A stretch of 61,143 bases of DNA from Clostridiales bacterium (GTDB lineage: Bacteria; Bacillota; Clostridia; Lachnospirales; Lachnospiraceae). Of the stretch, positions 50,234 to 59,272 are shown one piece after another. The stretch covers positions 1-61,143 of the forward strand of contig JAGZDD010000006.1 of assembly GCA_018369015.1 (NCBI GenBank), written 5' to 3'. The position numbers and the translations under genes are program-made. A model generated the notes under the pieces. The model made no database searches. It was not told the origin of the DNA and worked only from the letters and a program-made list of their open reading frames with translations. Numbering within the stretch: the stretch's first letter is position 1; each line of letters opens with the position of its first letter.

Positions 50234-50266
50234 GTTACTGTTCACAGATACCTTGTAAATAGTAAC
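50234..50266. repeat. GTTACTGTTCACAG-family hairpin
   Basis: GTTACTGTTCACAG and TTGTAAATAGTAAC form an imperfect 13-bp stem. It belongs to the family also seen at 13095 and 22880. Confidence 0.6.
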
Positions 50267-50322
50267 TTTCTATGTCCTTTGCGTACCATTACTACACCAT
50301 TTGCATACAGTCTACATATCCC

Positions 50323-51114
50323 TCACATACAGCTCTGTAATCTCAGGCTGCCGCCAATTTCCACATCTTCCTTTTCAATCACGTACAATCCCCGGCTCCA
50401 CGGATTGCTGGCTTCCCCAATAAAAATATATTTATCGGTACTGCAAAGATACCTGGAACATAATTCATACTTTGTGCTTTCAGACATATCCACAGTTGTA
50501 AGCAGCCTGCCGTCATAATCATAAATATCAATGACCATATAATCATCCTTTGCCGCCAGAGCATCTCCTGTTCCCAATGCTTCACTATAAGCCGCCTGAT
50601 AATTGATATAAATATAATCAGAGTCACAGGCCAGGGTGCTTCCCTTCTCATAAGTTTCCAGCGGAAACAAAGCGACATTTTCACTGGTTTCAATATCTGT
50701 CATTTTCACCTGTTCCCCGGCATCATCTAAATAAACAACACAGCCATTATTGTACCCGGCATAGGTAACATCCTTAAGCCCATTAATCACCATGACATCC
50801 GTGCTTTCATTGTAAACATAAAGCTTGTACACAGCCTGAGCGTACTCTGAGGACAGCACGGTGAAAATTACATAGGGGTCATAAACGTCCAACTGACAAA
50901 TTTTAAACGAGTTCCGGTCAGCCGGCCGCCCGGATTTCCACACAATCTCTGCTTCGTAATGATCTTCCCGGGTAATAGATTCATATAACGGCACCTTGCA
51001 GATCTTTACCTCCGAATTTGCAGAAATCGTAGGATTTACCGCATAATAGCAGTAATCGTTTCCAAAACACGGATAATCCATATAAGAGGACTTCGCATTT
51101 ATTTCCGCAAGCAT
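50323..51114 (-). CDS. Truncated hypothetical protein, repeat-rich beta-strand type
   Basis: A 263-residue fragment that I do not recognise. Alternating strands with Tyr/Val/Ile (DPYVIFTVLSSEYAQAVYKL, NGCVVYLDDAGEQVKMTDIE, YDGRLLTTVDMSES) suggest a beta-propeller-like extracellular or periplasmic domain. Upstream in frame the sequence continues as NSQEPYNEINKIDSVSLKQT before a TAG at 51174-51176, so the 5' end of a longer gene is lost. No signal peptide or good ribosome site is present. It is most likely a decayed gene. It is flanked by the terminator of the araC gene and by the aldolase operon. Confidence 0.6.
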   Translation of the reverse strand: MLAEINAKSSYMDYPCFGNDYCYYAVNPTISANSEVKICKVPLYESITREDHYEAEIVWKSGRPADRNSFKICQLDVYDPYVIFTVLSSEYAQAVYKLYVYNESTDVMVINGLKDVTYAGYNNGCVVYLDDAGEQVKMTDIETSENVALFPLETYEKGSTLACDSDYIYINYQAAYSEALGTGDALAAKDDYMVIDIYDYDGRLLTTVDMSESTKYELCSRYLCSTDKYIFIGEASNPWSRGLYVIEKEDVEIGGSLRLQSCM

Positions 51115-51346
51115 TGTCTGTTTCAGCGAAACGCTGTCAATCTTATTGATCTCATTATAAGGCTCCTGACTATTCTAAGGTTCAAATAGCACCATAAATC
51201 CCACATACTATACTCACAACGCTTCAGTCACACATCTCGTATCCACGCCGTTAACGCAGCTGAATAGCAACCCATACTCAGGATACCAGCATTTATTTCT
51301 ATTGGCAACTTTTTCCTGCGACAGCTTTAGAAATATTTGTCTATTT

Positions 51347-52684
51347 CTAAGCCAGTCCTGGAAACAGGACAAGAATGAGCGTTGTCACCGCTGTGGAAAA
51401 CAGCGCAATGACAATATTACAGACAGCAACATGCTTATAGCCTTCTTTAAAAGATACGCCTGCGCTGGACATTGAAATAATGGCGGCGCCAGTATAAGGC
51501 ATACACTCAAAGGTCGTCGTGGCAATAACCGCCGTTCTGTGAATCGCGCCGGCAATGAGTGTTCCGCTCTGCACAGCGGGAAGCACCATCGGCAGCCCAA
51601 GCTGTACGGCAGCCGGCGGCGACGTTGTAAGTAATACGAAGACAACAACAGCCAGCGTTCCCACTACAAGAGGATTTCCATTCATTCCCGCTACAGCGTC
51701 CATAATGTCCTGGAAGGCTCCGCTGTGCTGAAGAACCGAAGCAAAGCCCATTAGAGAAGCCAGTTGGAAAAATACGACGCAGCCCCCGGATATACCGTCA
51801 TTGAGCATGGCAAAGACCTCTTTTGTTCCTTTTTTTGGCAAATAGCGGGTCAAGAGCAGTACCGAAATCAAAATCCCCGCCGTCAGACAAACAATAATAT
51901 CCAGACTGAATATAACAAACAGCAGGAAAATGACGGCAAGAGGTATAAGGGCAAGGAAGAAATTGGGATATTTGCGCTCCCCGGAATCAGAGGATGCGGC
52001 CTTATCCATTTCCACAAAACCTTTCCCGGCCCGTATGGAACGCATAATCACCTTGTGCATATACACAATCCCCAGAACAATAACAATCGCCATATTTATC
52101 AGTCCGGGAACCAGCGCCGCTGTCGACGGCGTTCCTAAAATAGACGAAGCCGTTAAATTCCCGATGCTTGGCGCTCCCGGCGCTGCCTGGGCGGCAATGG
52201 TTCCGCCATTCATCAAAATCGCAGGGATAAATTCTCTTGGAATATTGGCCGTCCGGGCAATAGAAAAAGCAATAGGGATTGTCGCCATCATCACAACAAT
52301 TCCAGATACGCCCGTCCATGTCAGCAAAACGCTGACTGCGTTCATAACGATGAGGCCCAGCAGGACAAGGCGGCTCTGGGAAACCTGACGGTCCGCGGCC
52401 AATTTGCTGAGCAAAAACCGTCCTACCGTCTGTGCCGCCCCTGTTTTTTCATATATTTTCCCAAACAAAGCGCCTAAAACAGCATAGGCAAAGCCCACAG
52501 GCATCCAATCCGCAATTCCTCCCAGATAAGCCTCCTTAAACGTAGAGAGTATGGGAAGCCCATTGGTAACAATCACAAGCAGCGCGCATACAGGCGCAAT
52601 GTAAATATTAGACATTCCCTTGTAAACGAGGATAATCAGCAGGATCATCGCCGCAACGATTCCAATAAGACCAATAATATTCAT
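51347..52684 (-). CDS. GntP-family organic-acid permease
   Basis: A 445-residue integral membrane protein with 12-14 predicted helices (NIIGLIGIVAAMILLIILVY at the start). It resembles GntP gluconate and related hydroxy-acid transporters, for example in ILMNGGTIAAQAAPGAPSIG and TSPPAAVQLGLPMVLPAVQS. It shares a base with the stop of the aldolase gene (TGATG), so the two are coupled, and it may import the hydroxy acid that is cleaved by the aldolase. Other anion or short-chain acid substrates are possible. Confidence 0.85.
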   Translation of the reverse strand: MNIIGLIGIVAAMILLIILVYKGMSNIYIAPVCALLVIVTNGLPILSTFKEAYLGGIADWMPVGFAYAVLGALFGKIYEKTGAAQTVGRFLLSKLAADRQVSQSRLVLLGLIVMNAVSVLLTWTGVSGIVVMMATIPIAFSIARTANIPREFIPAILMNGGTIAAQAAPGAPSIGNLTASSILGTPSTAALVPGLINMAIVIVLGIVYMHKVIMRSIRAGKGFVEMDKAASSDSGERKYPNFFLALIPLAVIFLLFVIFSLDIIVCLTAGILISVLLLTRYLPKKGTKEVFAMLNDGISGGCVVFFQLASLMGFASVLQHSGAFQDIMDAVAGMNGNPLVVGTLAVVVFVLLTTSPPAAVQLGLPMVLPAVQSGTLIAGAIHRTAVIATTTFECMPYTGAAIISMSSAGVSFKEGYKHVAVCNIVIALFSTAVTTLILVLFPGLA

Positions 52685-53478
52685 CACAGGCCCCTTTCTG
52701 CGGCGGCATCCTTAGCCCGCAATTTTTCCAAATCCTCCTGTACCGTCTTAAGCATATCGGCAATTAGCCATGTATCTCCGGCAACCATATAAAAATCTGC
52801 CGGTTCATCAGATTCAATAAAATCTGCAATATGGTTGGAAAAAGAGGCGTACAGCTTTCCGTTAGCGTTGGCCGTTGTCTTTACTCTTGCAATCGCCTCC
52901 CGGACAACCGGCGCGTCAACCTGCCCGGGTACGCCTAAGGCTAACGCCATATCTACCGGGCCTACGCCAATAATGTCGATACCTTCAATCCCTGCAATAC
53001 GGTCAATCTCCTTAACAACCTCCGGACCCTCCAGGGCGACAAAAAGCACTGTTTCCCGGTTCTGCTTCTCATAATAGCTGACATGGTCATCCAGACCAAA
53101 ATGGTTGGCGCGGACAGCCGGGCAGGCACCCCGCACGCCCATGGGCTTAAACTTGGCATATTTTACGGCATTTACGGCATCCGCATAACTATGTACACCG
53201 GCAATCAGCAAACCGCTGGCCCCCATATCCAACGCTTTTTTAATCTTTTCCTCGTCAACCTGGGGAACACGGATCATTGCTGCTGTATTATGGATCTCAC
53301 AGGCGCGCACCATTTCAAGAGCGTCCTTATTTTCAATAAGCCCATGCTCCATGTCCATAATCAGAAAATCAAACCCAGTATAGGCGAACATTTCTGTCAG
53401 CTCAACGCTGGGAAACTGCATTAATGTGCCGATAAACGGCTTTTTTGCGTCAATAAGGCTTCTTACTGTTCTTTTCAT
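52684..53478 (-). CDS. HpcH/HpaI-family aldolase
   Basis: A 264-residue class II pyruvate aldolase. It starts MKRTVRSLIDAKKPFIGTLM, and motifs include DFLIMDMEHGLIENKDALEM (with the general-base His), AMIRVPQVDEEKIKKALDMG, the metal-binding residues in VALEGPEVVKEIDRIAGIEG, and DIIGVGPVDMALALGVPG. It cleaves a 4-hydroxy-2-oxo acid to pyruvate and an aldehyde. The start is set by GGAGGAGG eight bases upstream. It is coupled to the GntP-like permease and divergent from a LysR gene. The same protein could be annotated as citrate-lyase-beta-like. Confidence 0.9.
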   Translation of the reverse strand: MKRTVRSLIDAKKPFIGTLMQFPSVELTEMFAYTGFDFLIMDMEHGLIENKDALEMVRACEIHNTAAMIRVPQVDEEKIKKALDMGASGLLIAGVHSYADAVNAVKYAKFKPMGVRGACPAVRANHFGLDDHVSYYEKQNRETVLFVALEGPEVVKEIDRIAGIEGIDIIGVGPVDMALALGVPGQVDAPVVREAIARVKTTANANGKLYASFSNHIADFIESDEPADFYMVAGDTWLIADMLKTVQEDLEKLRAKDAAAERGL

Positions 53479-53639
53479 AAACTTTTCCTCCTCCTTGGCG
53501 GCCCTGCCGCCTTTGTATAGGCATAGTATAACAAATCTATATTTATAATAGAAATTCATTTTTATTCTGTTTATTTATGAAAAAAAGTTATATAATAAAC
53601 CTTATACAATATTTATAAATGAACCGGAATGTGTACCCG

Positions 53640-53682
53640 CACGTGCAGGCACGGCGGCCGCCCTCCGGGCGTATCGCGCAAA
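53640..53682. repeat. TATCGCGCAAA mosaic module
   Basis: CACGTGCAGGCACGGCGGCC followed by GGGCGTATCGCGCAAA lies in the divergent region between the aldolase operon and the LysR gene. It is a copy of the module at 3297, 10775 and 38360. The remaining 300 bp here is AT-rich; the promoters lie in 53520-53620. Confidence 0.7.
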
Positions 53683-53778
53683 TATTTATGACATGCCGCC
53701 GCAGTCCGGGCTTTCATCATCAACAGATATGCCGTGCTGCGCGGCTCTGCTGCATATAAAAAACAGGGGGAAAACATT

Positions 53779-54654
53779 ATGACAATGACTCAGATCTATT
53801 ATTTTTATATTCTTGCAAAAACGGGAAATTACACGAGGACGTCCCAACAGCTTTACATTACCCAGCCTACTTTAAGCAAAAGCATCAGCGCTCTCGAAGA
53901 TGAGCTGAAAGTAAAACTTGTGGAGCGGACAACCCGGAGCGTAACGCTCACTCCGGCAGGCGAATGTTTCGCCGCCTCCTGTGAACGAATCCTTGAAGAA
54001 TACCAGACAGGGGTTGATAAGGCCCTGACAGCGGCCAAGCTTCTTCGGGGAACCGTAAGCTTCGGACTGCCCTCGGAGCAGTATCAGCCCCAGGCCATCC
54101 GGCTGATCCGTTTTATTAACAAGCACTATCCAGGGATTAAAACGCAGCTTTATTTCTTTCCAGGAAGCGGGCTGCTTAGGGCAGCCGACCACGGCGGCGT
54201 TGATTTTGTCATCGCGTCGGGCCGGGCCAGAAATGAGAAATTAAATTATCTTCCCTTACGTCACAGAGAAATCTCAGCCGTATTGCCGGCTGACCATCCC
54301 CTTGCCAAAAAAGAGAAAATATCATTTTCAGAATTGAAAAACGAAGATATGATTGCCATGTCCTACCGCACATCAAATCCAGAATTTGACGCTATTGTAG
54401 GACTTGGCATACTGTGCCATTTCGCGCCCCATGTCATTTTTGAGGCAACAACAATTACAGAACTTTTAATGCTTGTCGCGGCGGGCAAAGGCGTGAGCGT
54501 CCTCAAGGATGATTACCGGGCAGTCGCAGGGGAACAGGTTGTCTTTATTCCCCTGAAAGAACACTTTGCCATGGATGAATGTCTTATATGGCAGGACCGG
54601 GGAACTAAGCTTCAGCAGCTTGTGATAGAAGCAGCTAAAGCATTGGCAGAGTAA
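53779..54654 (+). CDS. LysR-family transcriptional regulator
   Basis: A 291-residue regulator. The N-terminal winged HTH reads MTMTQIYYFYILAKTGNYTR, then TSQQLYITQPTLSKSISALE with DELKVKLVERTTRSVTLTPA. The effector-binding domain follows (TVSFGLPSEQYQPQAIRLIR to the end). AGGGGG lies eight bases before ATG. It is divergent from the aldolase-GntP operon and convergent with the oxidoreductase gene, so the former is its best target. Confidence 0.92.
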   Translation: MTMTQIYYFYILAKTGNYTRTSQQLYITQPTLSKSISALEDELKVKLVERTTRSVTLTPAGECFAASCERILEEYQTGVDKALTAAKLLRGTVSFGLPSEQYQPQAIRLIRFINKHYPGIKTQLYFFPGSGLLRAADHGGVDFVIASGRARNEKLNYLPLRHREISAVLPADHPLAKKEKISFSELKNEDMIAMSYRTSNPEFDAIVGLGILCHFAPHVIFEATTITELLMLVAAGKGVSVLKDDYRAVAGEQVVFIPLKEHFAMDECLIWQDRGTKLQQLVIEAAKALAE

Positions 54655-54664
54655 CGGCTGCCTG

Positions 54665-56698
54665 TCAGTCCGGTACTTCCATTCCAGTTCCCGCATACAT
54701 CGCCGCCATATAGCCGCCCCGGACCGCGTCGCCCAGCTTTCCGGCCTGCCTGCAGTCGCCGATCCATACCACAGGCACGTTCCCGGCCAGCTTGCCAAGC
54801 TCCTGCCCTGTCTCCTTATCCGGGCTCATTCCCAGAGAATAAATACATGTATCCGCAGGCACCTTAAAGGATTTTCCACCCTGGCAAATCCATACGCCGT
54901 CCGCCTCAAACCGCTCACAGCGGGTATCCGTATATTGCCTGATCTGGTATTTGTCCATATGCTCCAACAAGGCATTTCTATAATAGGCATAGGTTTCCGG
55001 CGCCATAAGCTTTTTCATCTCAATCACCGTCACCTCCCGGCCCTGCCGGGCAAGGTAAATCCCGACCTCGCAGCCTACAAGCCCGCCGCCCACAAGGACA
55101 ACCCGGCGTCCTACAGCTTCGGGATGCTCATAAACCTCCAGGGCATTTTTTGCCTTCTCAATCCCGGGAATCGCCGGACGTACCGGCTTTGCGCCAATGG
55201 CGGCAATGATCCGGTCCGGCTTTAGCTGCCCTATAAGCTCTTTTGTCAGCGGCGTATTCAGACGGATATCTGCGCCGCAGCTTTCCACCTCCCGTATCAG
55301 AAGATTTTTAAAATTCCGAAGATCCGCCTTGTCATCATCCTTATCCGTAAAATTCACCGTTCCGCCAAGACGGCCCTCCCGCTCAATAAGCGTAACCTTA
55401 TGTCCCCGTGCAGCCGACGTTATAGCAGCCTGCATACCTCCAACACCGCCGCCCACAACAAGCAGTTTTTCCTGCTTTATGACCTTAGGGATCTGGTCAG
55501 AATAAAATTCCAGGCCAGAATCCGGATTAATCGCGCAGCGCCCCATGGCCGCAGGATTGAAAATTTTCAGGAATTGTTCCTGCGTATAGCCCCGTTGCGT
55601 CAGAGGCTTATCTGTCGGATGTTCAAAGGAACCCGGATAGCACTGAAAGCACCGCACACAGCGCCGGATAGTTTCCGGGCGCCCGTCCGCAACCTTCGCC
55701 GGAAATGCAGGGTCGGCAAAGCCCTGCCGGCCAAACTCCACAAAATCCGCCGCCCCCGAAGCGATAATCTCCTCGCACATATCCGGGTCATTTAAGCCGC
55801 CGATCACCGCCACCTTTGAGCGGTGGACCGCCGCTTTGATTTTTCTCGCATATTCCACGTTAATTCCATGAATATCCAGAAAGCTTGAAAACGTCTTTGT
55901 ATGATTTCCCCGCCATTTCAAGCCGTTGGAAACATGGATAATGTCCGCCATACCGTCGATTTCCTTCATAAATTCCACAGTATCATCAATGGTCATACCG
56001 CCGGGAACCCCGTCCTCGGCGCTAAAGCGCAGTTCCAAAACCATATCCTCGCCGATACCTAAGCGCACTGCTTCAAGGAGCATTTTAGGAAAACGCGCCC
56101 GGTTTTGTATAGAACCACCGTATTCATCCGTCCGGGTATTTGTCCATGGCGAGATAAACTGCTGGAGCAAAAAGCCGTGGCCCCCATGGAGCAAAACGCC
56201 GTCAAAGCCGCATTTTTTTGCATAGACAGAAATATTATAAAAATCCCGGCATATTTTTTGCATCATTTCTTCATTGAGTTCACGCACGCTTATCCCGTCT
56301 TCCCGGGTATAAGCCACAGGCCCCCACGGCTCATGCGGGGCTTTTGTTTCCGCCATGGAACCCTCATGGCAAAACTCCAGATAGGCCAGCGCCCCATGCT
56401 TTTGAATACGGCGGGCATACTCCCTTGTATGTTCAAAATCCTCGCCTTCATATTTCGTATAATCGACCGGGCGATCTACAAAGGAAGTAATCCCTTCTTC
56501 AAAATTCACCGGAAGTTCGCCGGTGGAAACAGCGGCAAAACCTCCTGCGGCCCGCCGTTCCACCATGCGGTAAACATTTTCCCTGATTTTTGGAATAAAA
56601 TACACAGCATGGGCAAACAGCGTCGGCGCCGCAATCATCCGGTTACGGTAAACCTTCCCCCGTATCGTTACGGGGCTTAATAAATGTTCATAGGACAT
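54665..56698 (-). CDS. FMN/Fe-S/FAD oxidoreductase (old-yellow-enzyme type)
   Basis: A 677-residue enzyme of the 2,4-dienoyl-CoA reductase/trimethylamine dehydrogenase family. Residues 1-340 are a TIM barrel binding FMN: SPVTIRGKVYRNRMIAAPTL and GHGFLLQQFISPWTNTRTDE. The cluster is in CVRCFQC and a later Cys in GRCAINPDS, separated by 34 instead of the usual 11-12 residues. The C-terminal half has two nucleotide-binding folds (LLVVGGGVGGMQAAITSAAR and RVVLVGGGLVGCEVGIYLAR). It probably reduces an unsaturated acid, enoate or steroid-like substrate with NAD(P)H. It is the distal gene of the ribose-type ABC cluster. Confidence 0.9.
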   Translation of the reverse strand: MSYEHLLSPVTIRGKVYRNRMIAAPTLFAHAVYFIPKIRENVYRMVERRAAGGFAAVSTGELPVNFEEGITSFVDRPVDYTKYEGEDFEHTREYARRIQKHGALAYLEFCHEGSMAETKAPHEPWGPVAYTREDGISVRELNEEMMQKICRDFYNISVYAKKCGFDGVLLHGGHGFLLQQFISPWTNTRTDEYGGSIQNRARFPKMLLEAVRLGIGEDMVLELRFSAEDGVPGGMTIDDTVEFMKEIDGMADIIHVSNGLKWRGNHTKTFSSFLDIHGINVEYARKIKAAVHRSKVAVIGGLNDPDMCEEIIASGAADFVEFGRQGFADPAFPAKVADGRPETIRRCVRCFQCYPGSFEHPTDKPLTQRGYTQEQFLKIFNPAAMGRCAINPDSGLEFYSDQIPKVIKQEKLLVVGGGVGGMQAAITSAARGHKVTLIEREGRLGGTVNFTDKDDDKADLRNFKNLLIREVESCGADIRLNTPLTKELIGQLKPDRIIAAIGAKPVRPAIPGIEKAKNALEVYEHPEAVGRRVVLVGGGLVGCEVGIYLARQGREVTVIEMKKLMAPETYAYYRNALLEHMDKYQIRQYTDTRCERFEADGVWICQGGKSFKVPADTCIYSLGMSPDKETGQELGKLAGNVPVVWIGDCRQAGKLGDAVRGGYMAAMYAGTGMEVPD

Positions 56699-56703
56699 AG
56701 TGT

Positions 56704-57654
56704 TTAAGCCTCCCTGAGCTTGGCCGCCTTTTGGTAGTTGTCATAGGCAATGGCTGCGATGAGCAGTACGCCCTTGGCCACATACTGGGCATAAATAGAA
56801 AGCCCCATCATTTGCATACCGTTGGCTAACATTCCAAGAATAAATACGCTCAGCACAACATTGAGCACATTGCCTCCGCCGCCGTTAAAGGAAATCCCTC
56901 CAAGGACGCAGGCTGTAAAGCAGGTAAACATGGCGTCTGTAGCAATGCCTGCGCTGGCGCTTCCGGTTCTGGCTGTAACGACAAGGGCGGCTACAGCCAC
57001 AAAAATGCCGGAAATGACAAAGGCCAGAACTCTCACAAGCTTTACATTAATCCCGGAAAGCCGCGCAGCCTCCTCATTTCCCCCGAGACTATACACATAA
57101 CGGCCAAAATAAGTTTTTGTCAACATGATATATCCTATAATAACACAAAAAACCATAATAATCGAGCAAATAGGGACCGGCCCAATGTAGCCCTGGCCAA
57201 TGGCCTTAAATGCGTCCGGGAAATTGAAATAGGTTTCCGAATTGGAAGTGACAAAAGCAATCCCCTGATAAATCGTCATGGTCGCCATTGTTGTTACCAT
57301 TGGGTGAACCCTCAGTTTTACCGTGCAAAAACCATTAATAAAGCCAAGAAGTATACCCGTCAGTACCCCAAGAATAATGCCGGCAACCGTTGGAAGCCCC
57401 ATCTGGGTCAGCGTCTTTCCGGCCACAATACTGACAAGCCCGATCTGATAGGACACAGAAAGATCCGCGCCGCTGCTGATCATAATCATAGCAATGCCGA
57501 TGGTTGCGATAATCAGATAAGAATTTTGCACAAAAATATTTGTCAGATTTCTCAAAGTAAAAAAGTTAGGCGCGGCAATGGAGAAAAATACACCCACAAG
57601 AATAAGCACAATTAATATGTAATATTTCTCCAGTATTTTGCGAACTGTTTTCAT
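56704..57654 (-). CDS. Ribose-type ABC transporter permease (RbsC family)
   Basis: A 316-residue permease with about 8-10 helices (YYILIVLILVGVFFSIAAPN at the start). The family signatures include FVQNSYLIIATIGIAMIMIS, GADLSVSYQIGLVSIVAGKT and RLSGINVKLVRVLAFVISGI, with the ATPase-contacting loop ARLSG. It lies 13 bases after the ATPase gene. It imports a sugar or sugar-like compound as a dimer. Confidence 0.92.
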   Translation of the reverse strand: MKTVRKILEKYYILIVLILVGVFFSIAAPNFFTLRNLTNIFVQNSYLIIATIGIAMIMISSGADLSVSYQIGLVSIVAGKTLTQMGLPTVAGIILGVLTGILLGFINGFCTVKLRVHPMVTTMATMTIYQGIAFVTSNSETYFNFPDAFKAIGQGYIGPVPICSIIMVFCVIIGYIMLTKTYFGRYVYSLGGNEEAARLSGINVKLVRVLAFVISGIFVAVAALVVTARTGSASAGIATDAMFTCFTACVLGGISFNGGGGNVLNVVLSVFILGMLANGMQMMGLSIYAQYVAKGVLLIAAIAYDNYQKAAKLREA

Positions 57655-57667
57655 TATATCCCCTCCA

Positions 57668-59146
57668 CTAATGACAAGACATTAATTCAAGCACCTTTAC
57701 CTGGGAAAATTCCTCCCGGCAAAGCTCTCCGGTGAGCTGCCCTTCTGCCAGCGTATAAATGCGGTCAGACATGCCCAAAAGCTCCTCCATATCCGAGCTG
57801 ATCATTAAAATTGCCTTTCCCTCATCCGCCAGCCGGGTCATTAACTGATAAATCTCATTTTTAGCGCCCACATCAATACCACGGGTCGGCTCGTCAAAAA
57901 TAAGGACGGACGAATTGGTTGCCAGCATTTTAGCCAGAACCACCTTTTGCTGGTTCCCGCCGCTTAAGTTCCTCACAAGCTGCCAGATAAACGGCGTCTT
58001 TATTTTAAGAAGCTTAATATAGCTTTCCGCTTCTTCCCGTATTTTTCGTTTCTTAACAAAAGTGCAGCGGGAAATCGCCGGAAGGTGGGCAATGGAAATG
58101 TTCCAGTCAACGCCAAAATTAAGAAGCGCTCCCTGGCGTTTCCGATCCTCGGGGATCAGGCCGATGCCGTTTTTAATCGCATATTTGGGCGAACGGCACT
58201 GTACCTTTTTGCCCCCCACTTTGATCGTTCCCGACGCCATCTTATCTGCCCCGATAATCATTCTGGCAAGCTCCGTCCGCCCGGCGCCCACAAGCCCGGC
58301 CAGCCCCACAATCTCACCTTTATTCACATGCAGGGTAATATCCTTATCGCCCATGCCGTTGACATTTTCAACCTCAAGCATCGGCTCATCAGTAATATTT
58401 TTTCGCGCCGGATAAGTTTCCTTAAGCTCCCGGCCAACCATATACCGGATAAGCTCCTGACGGTTTGTTTCTTTTACATCCATTGTTTTTACGAACTCCC
58501 CGTCTCTCATCACAGTCACCCGGTCGGCAATTCTGAAAATTTCATCCAGCCGGTGGGATATATAAATCATAGATACATTTTTCTTTTTTAATTTTTCGAT
58601 AATCGAAAATAGGACGTCCACCTCGTTATTCGTCAGCGGAGCCGTCGGCTCGTCGAGAACCAGAATTTTTACATCCTTTGAAATGGATTTAGCGATTTCT
58701 ACAAGCTGCTGCTGGGCCGTAGACAAAGCAAACACGTACTTATTGGGGTCGAGATGGATTCCCATTTCATTAAAAATATCCTCTGTCACCCGGTTCAGCA
58801 CCTTAAAGCTGACCATTTTCCCGTATTTTTTCCCAAAGCAAACATTTTCAGCTACCGTAAGACTTTCAATAAGATTTAACTCCTGATAGACAACCTCGAT
58901 CCCGTGCTCTCTGGAAATTTTCGGGGTCATTCCCTGATACTGCTTTCCCTCAATTTCTACAGTTCCTTCCTCCGGGGTCACGGCCCCGGAAAGACACTTA
59001 ATCAGTGTAGACTTTCCCGCGCCGTTTTCTCCCACAAGGGCATGGACCTCCCCGGCCCGAAGATCAAAGGAAAAATGGTTCAGGGCCAGGACTCCGGGAT
59101 AACGCTTTGTTATATCCCTAAGCTTTAATACCACTTTATTCTCCAT
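57668..59146 (-). CDS. Ribose-type ABC transporter ATPase (RbsA/MglA family)
   Basis: A 492-residue protein with two ATPase domains, as usual in CUT2 importers. The first has Walker A GENGAGKST and Walker B ILVLDEPTAP. The second has degenerate Walker A GLVGAGRTEL, an intact signature LSGGNQQKV, and LIFDEPTRGID. The start MENKVV is set by AAGGAG six bases upstream. It lies between the binding protein and permease genes. Confidence 0.95.
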   Translation of the reverse strand: MENKVVLKLRDITKRYPGVLALNHFSFDLRAGEVHALVGENGAGKSTLIKCLSGAVTPEEGTVEIEGKQYQGMTPKISREHGIEVVYQELNLIESLTVAENVCFGKKYGKMVSFKVLNRVTEDIFNEMGIHLDPNKYVFALSTAQQQLVEIAKSISKDVKILVLDEPTAPLTNNEVDVLFSIIEKLKKKNVSMIYISHRLDEIFRIADRVTVMRDGEFVKTMDVKETNRQELIRYMVGRELKETYPARKNITDEPMLEVENVNGMGDKDITLHVNKGEIVGLAGLVGAGRTELARMIIGADKMASGTIKVGGKKVQCRSPKYAIKNGIGLIPEDRKRQGALLNFGVDWNISIAHLPAISRCTFVKKRKIREEAESYIKLLKIKTPFIWQLVRNLSGGNQQKVVLAKMLATNSSVLIFDEPTRGIDVGAKNEIYQLMTRLADEGKAILMISSDMEELLGMSDRIYTLAEGQLTGELCREEFSQVKVLELMSCH

Positions 59147-59272
59147 GGCTAACTCCTTCATTTTACAAAGAAGGCCGGTTCCGGGAAGCTTAAGACTCCC
59201 GCCAGGGGAGCCGTCCGGAATACGAAACGGTTCCTCTGCCGGCCAGCCGTTCCTTTTTATCGTTGACAGGCA

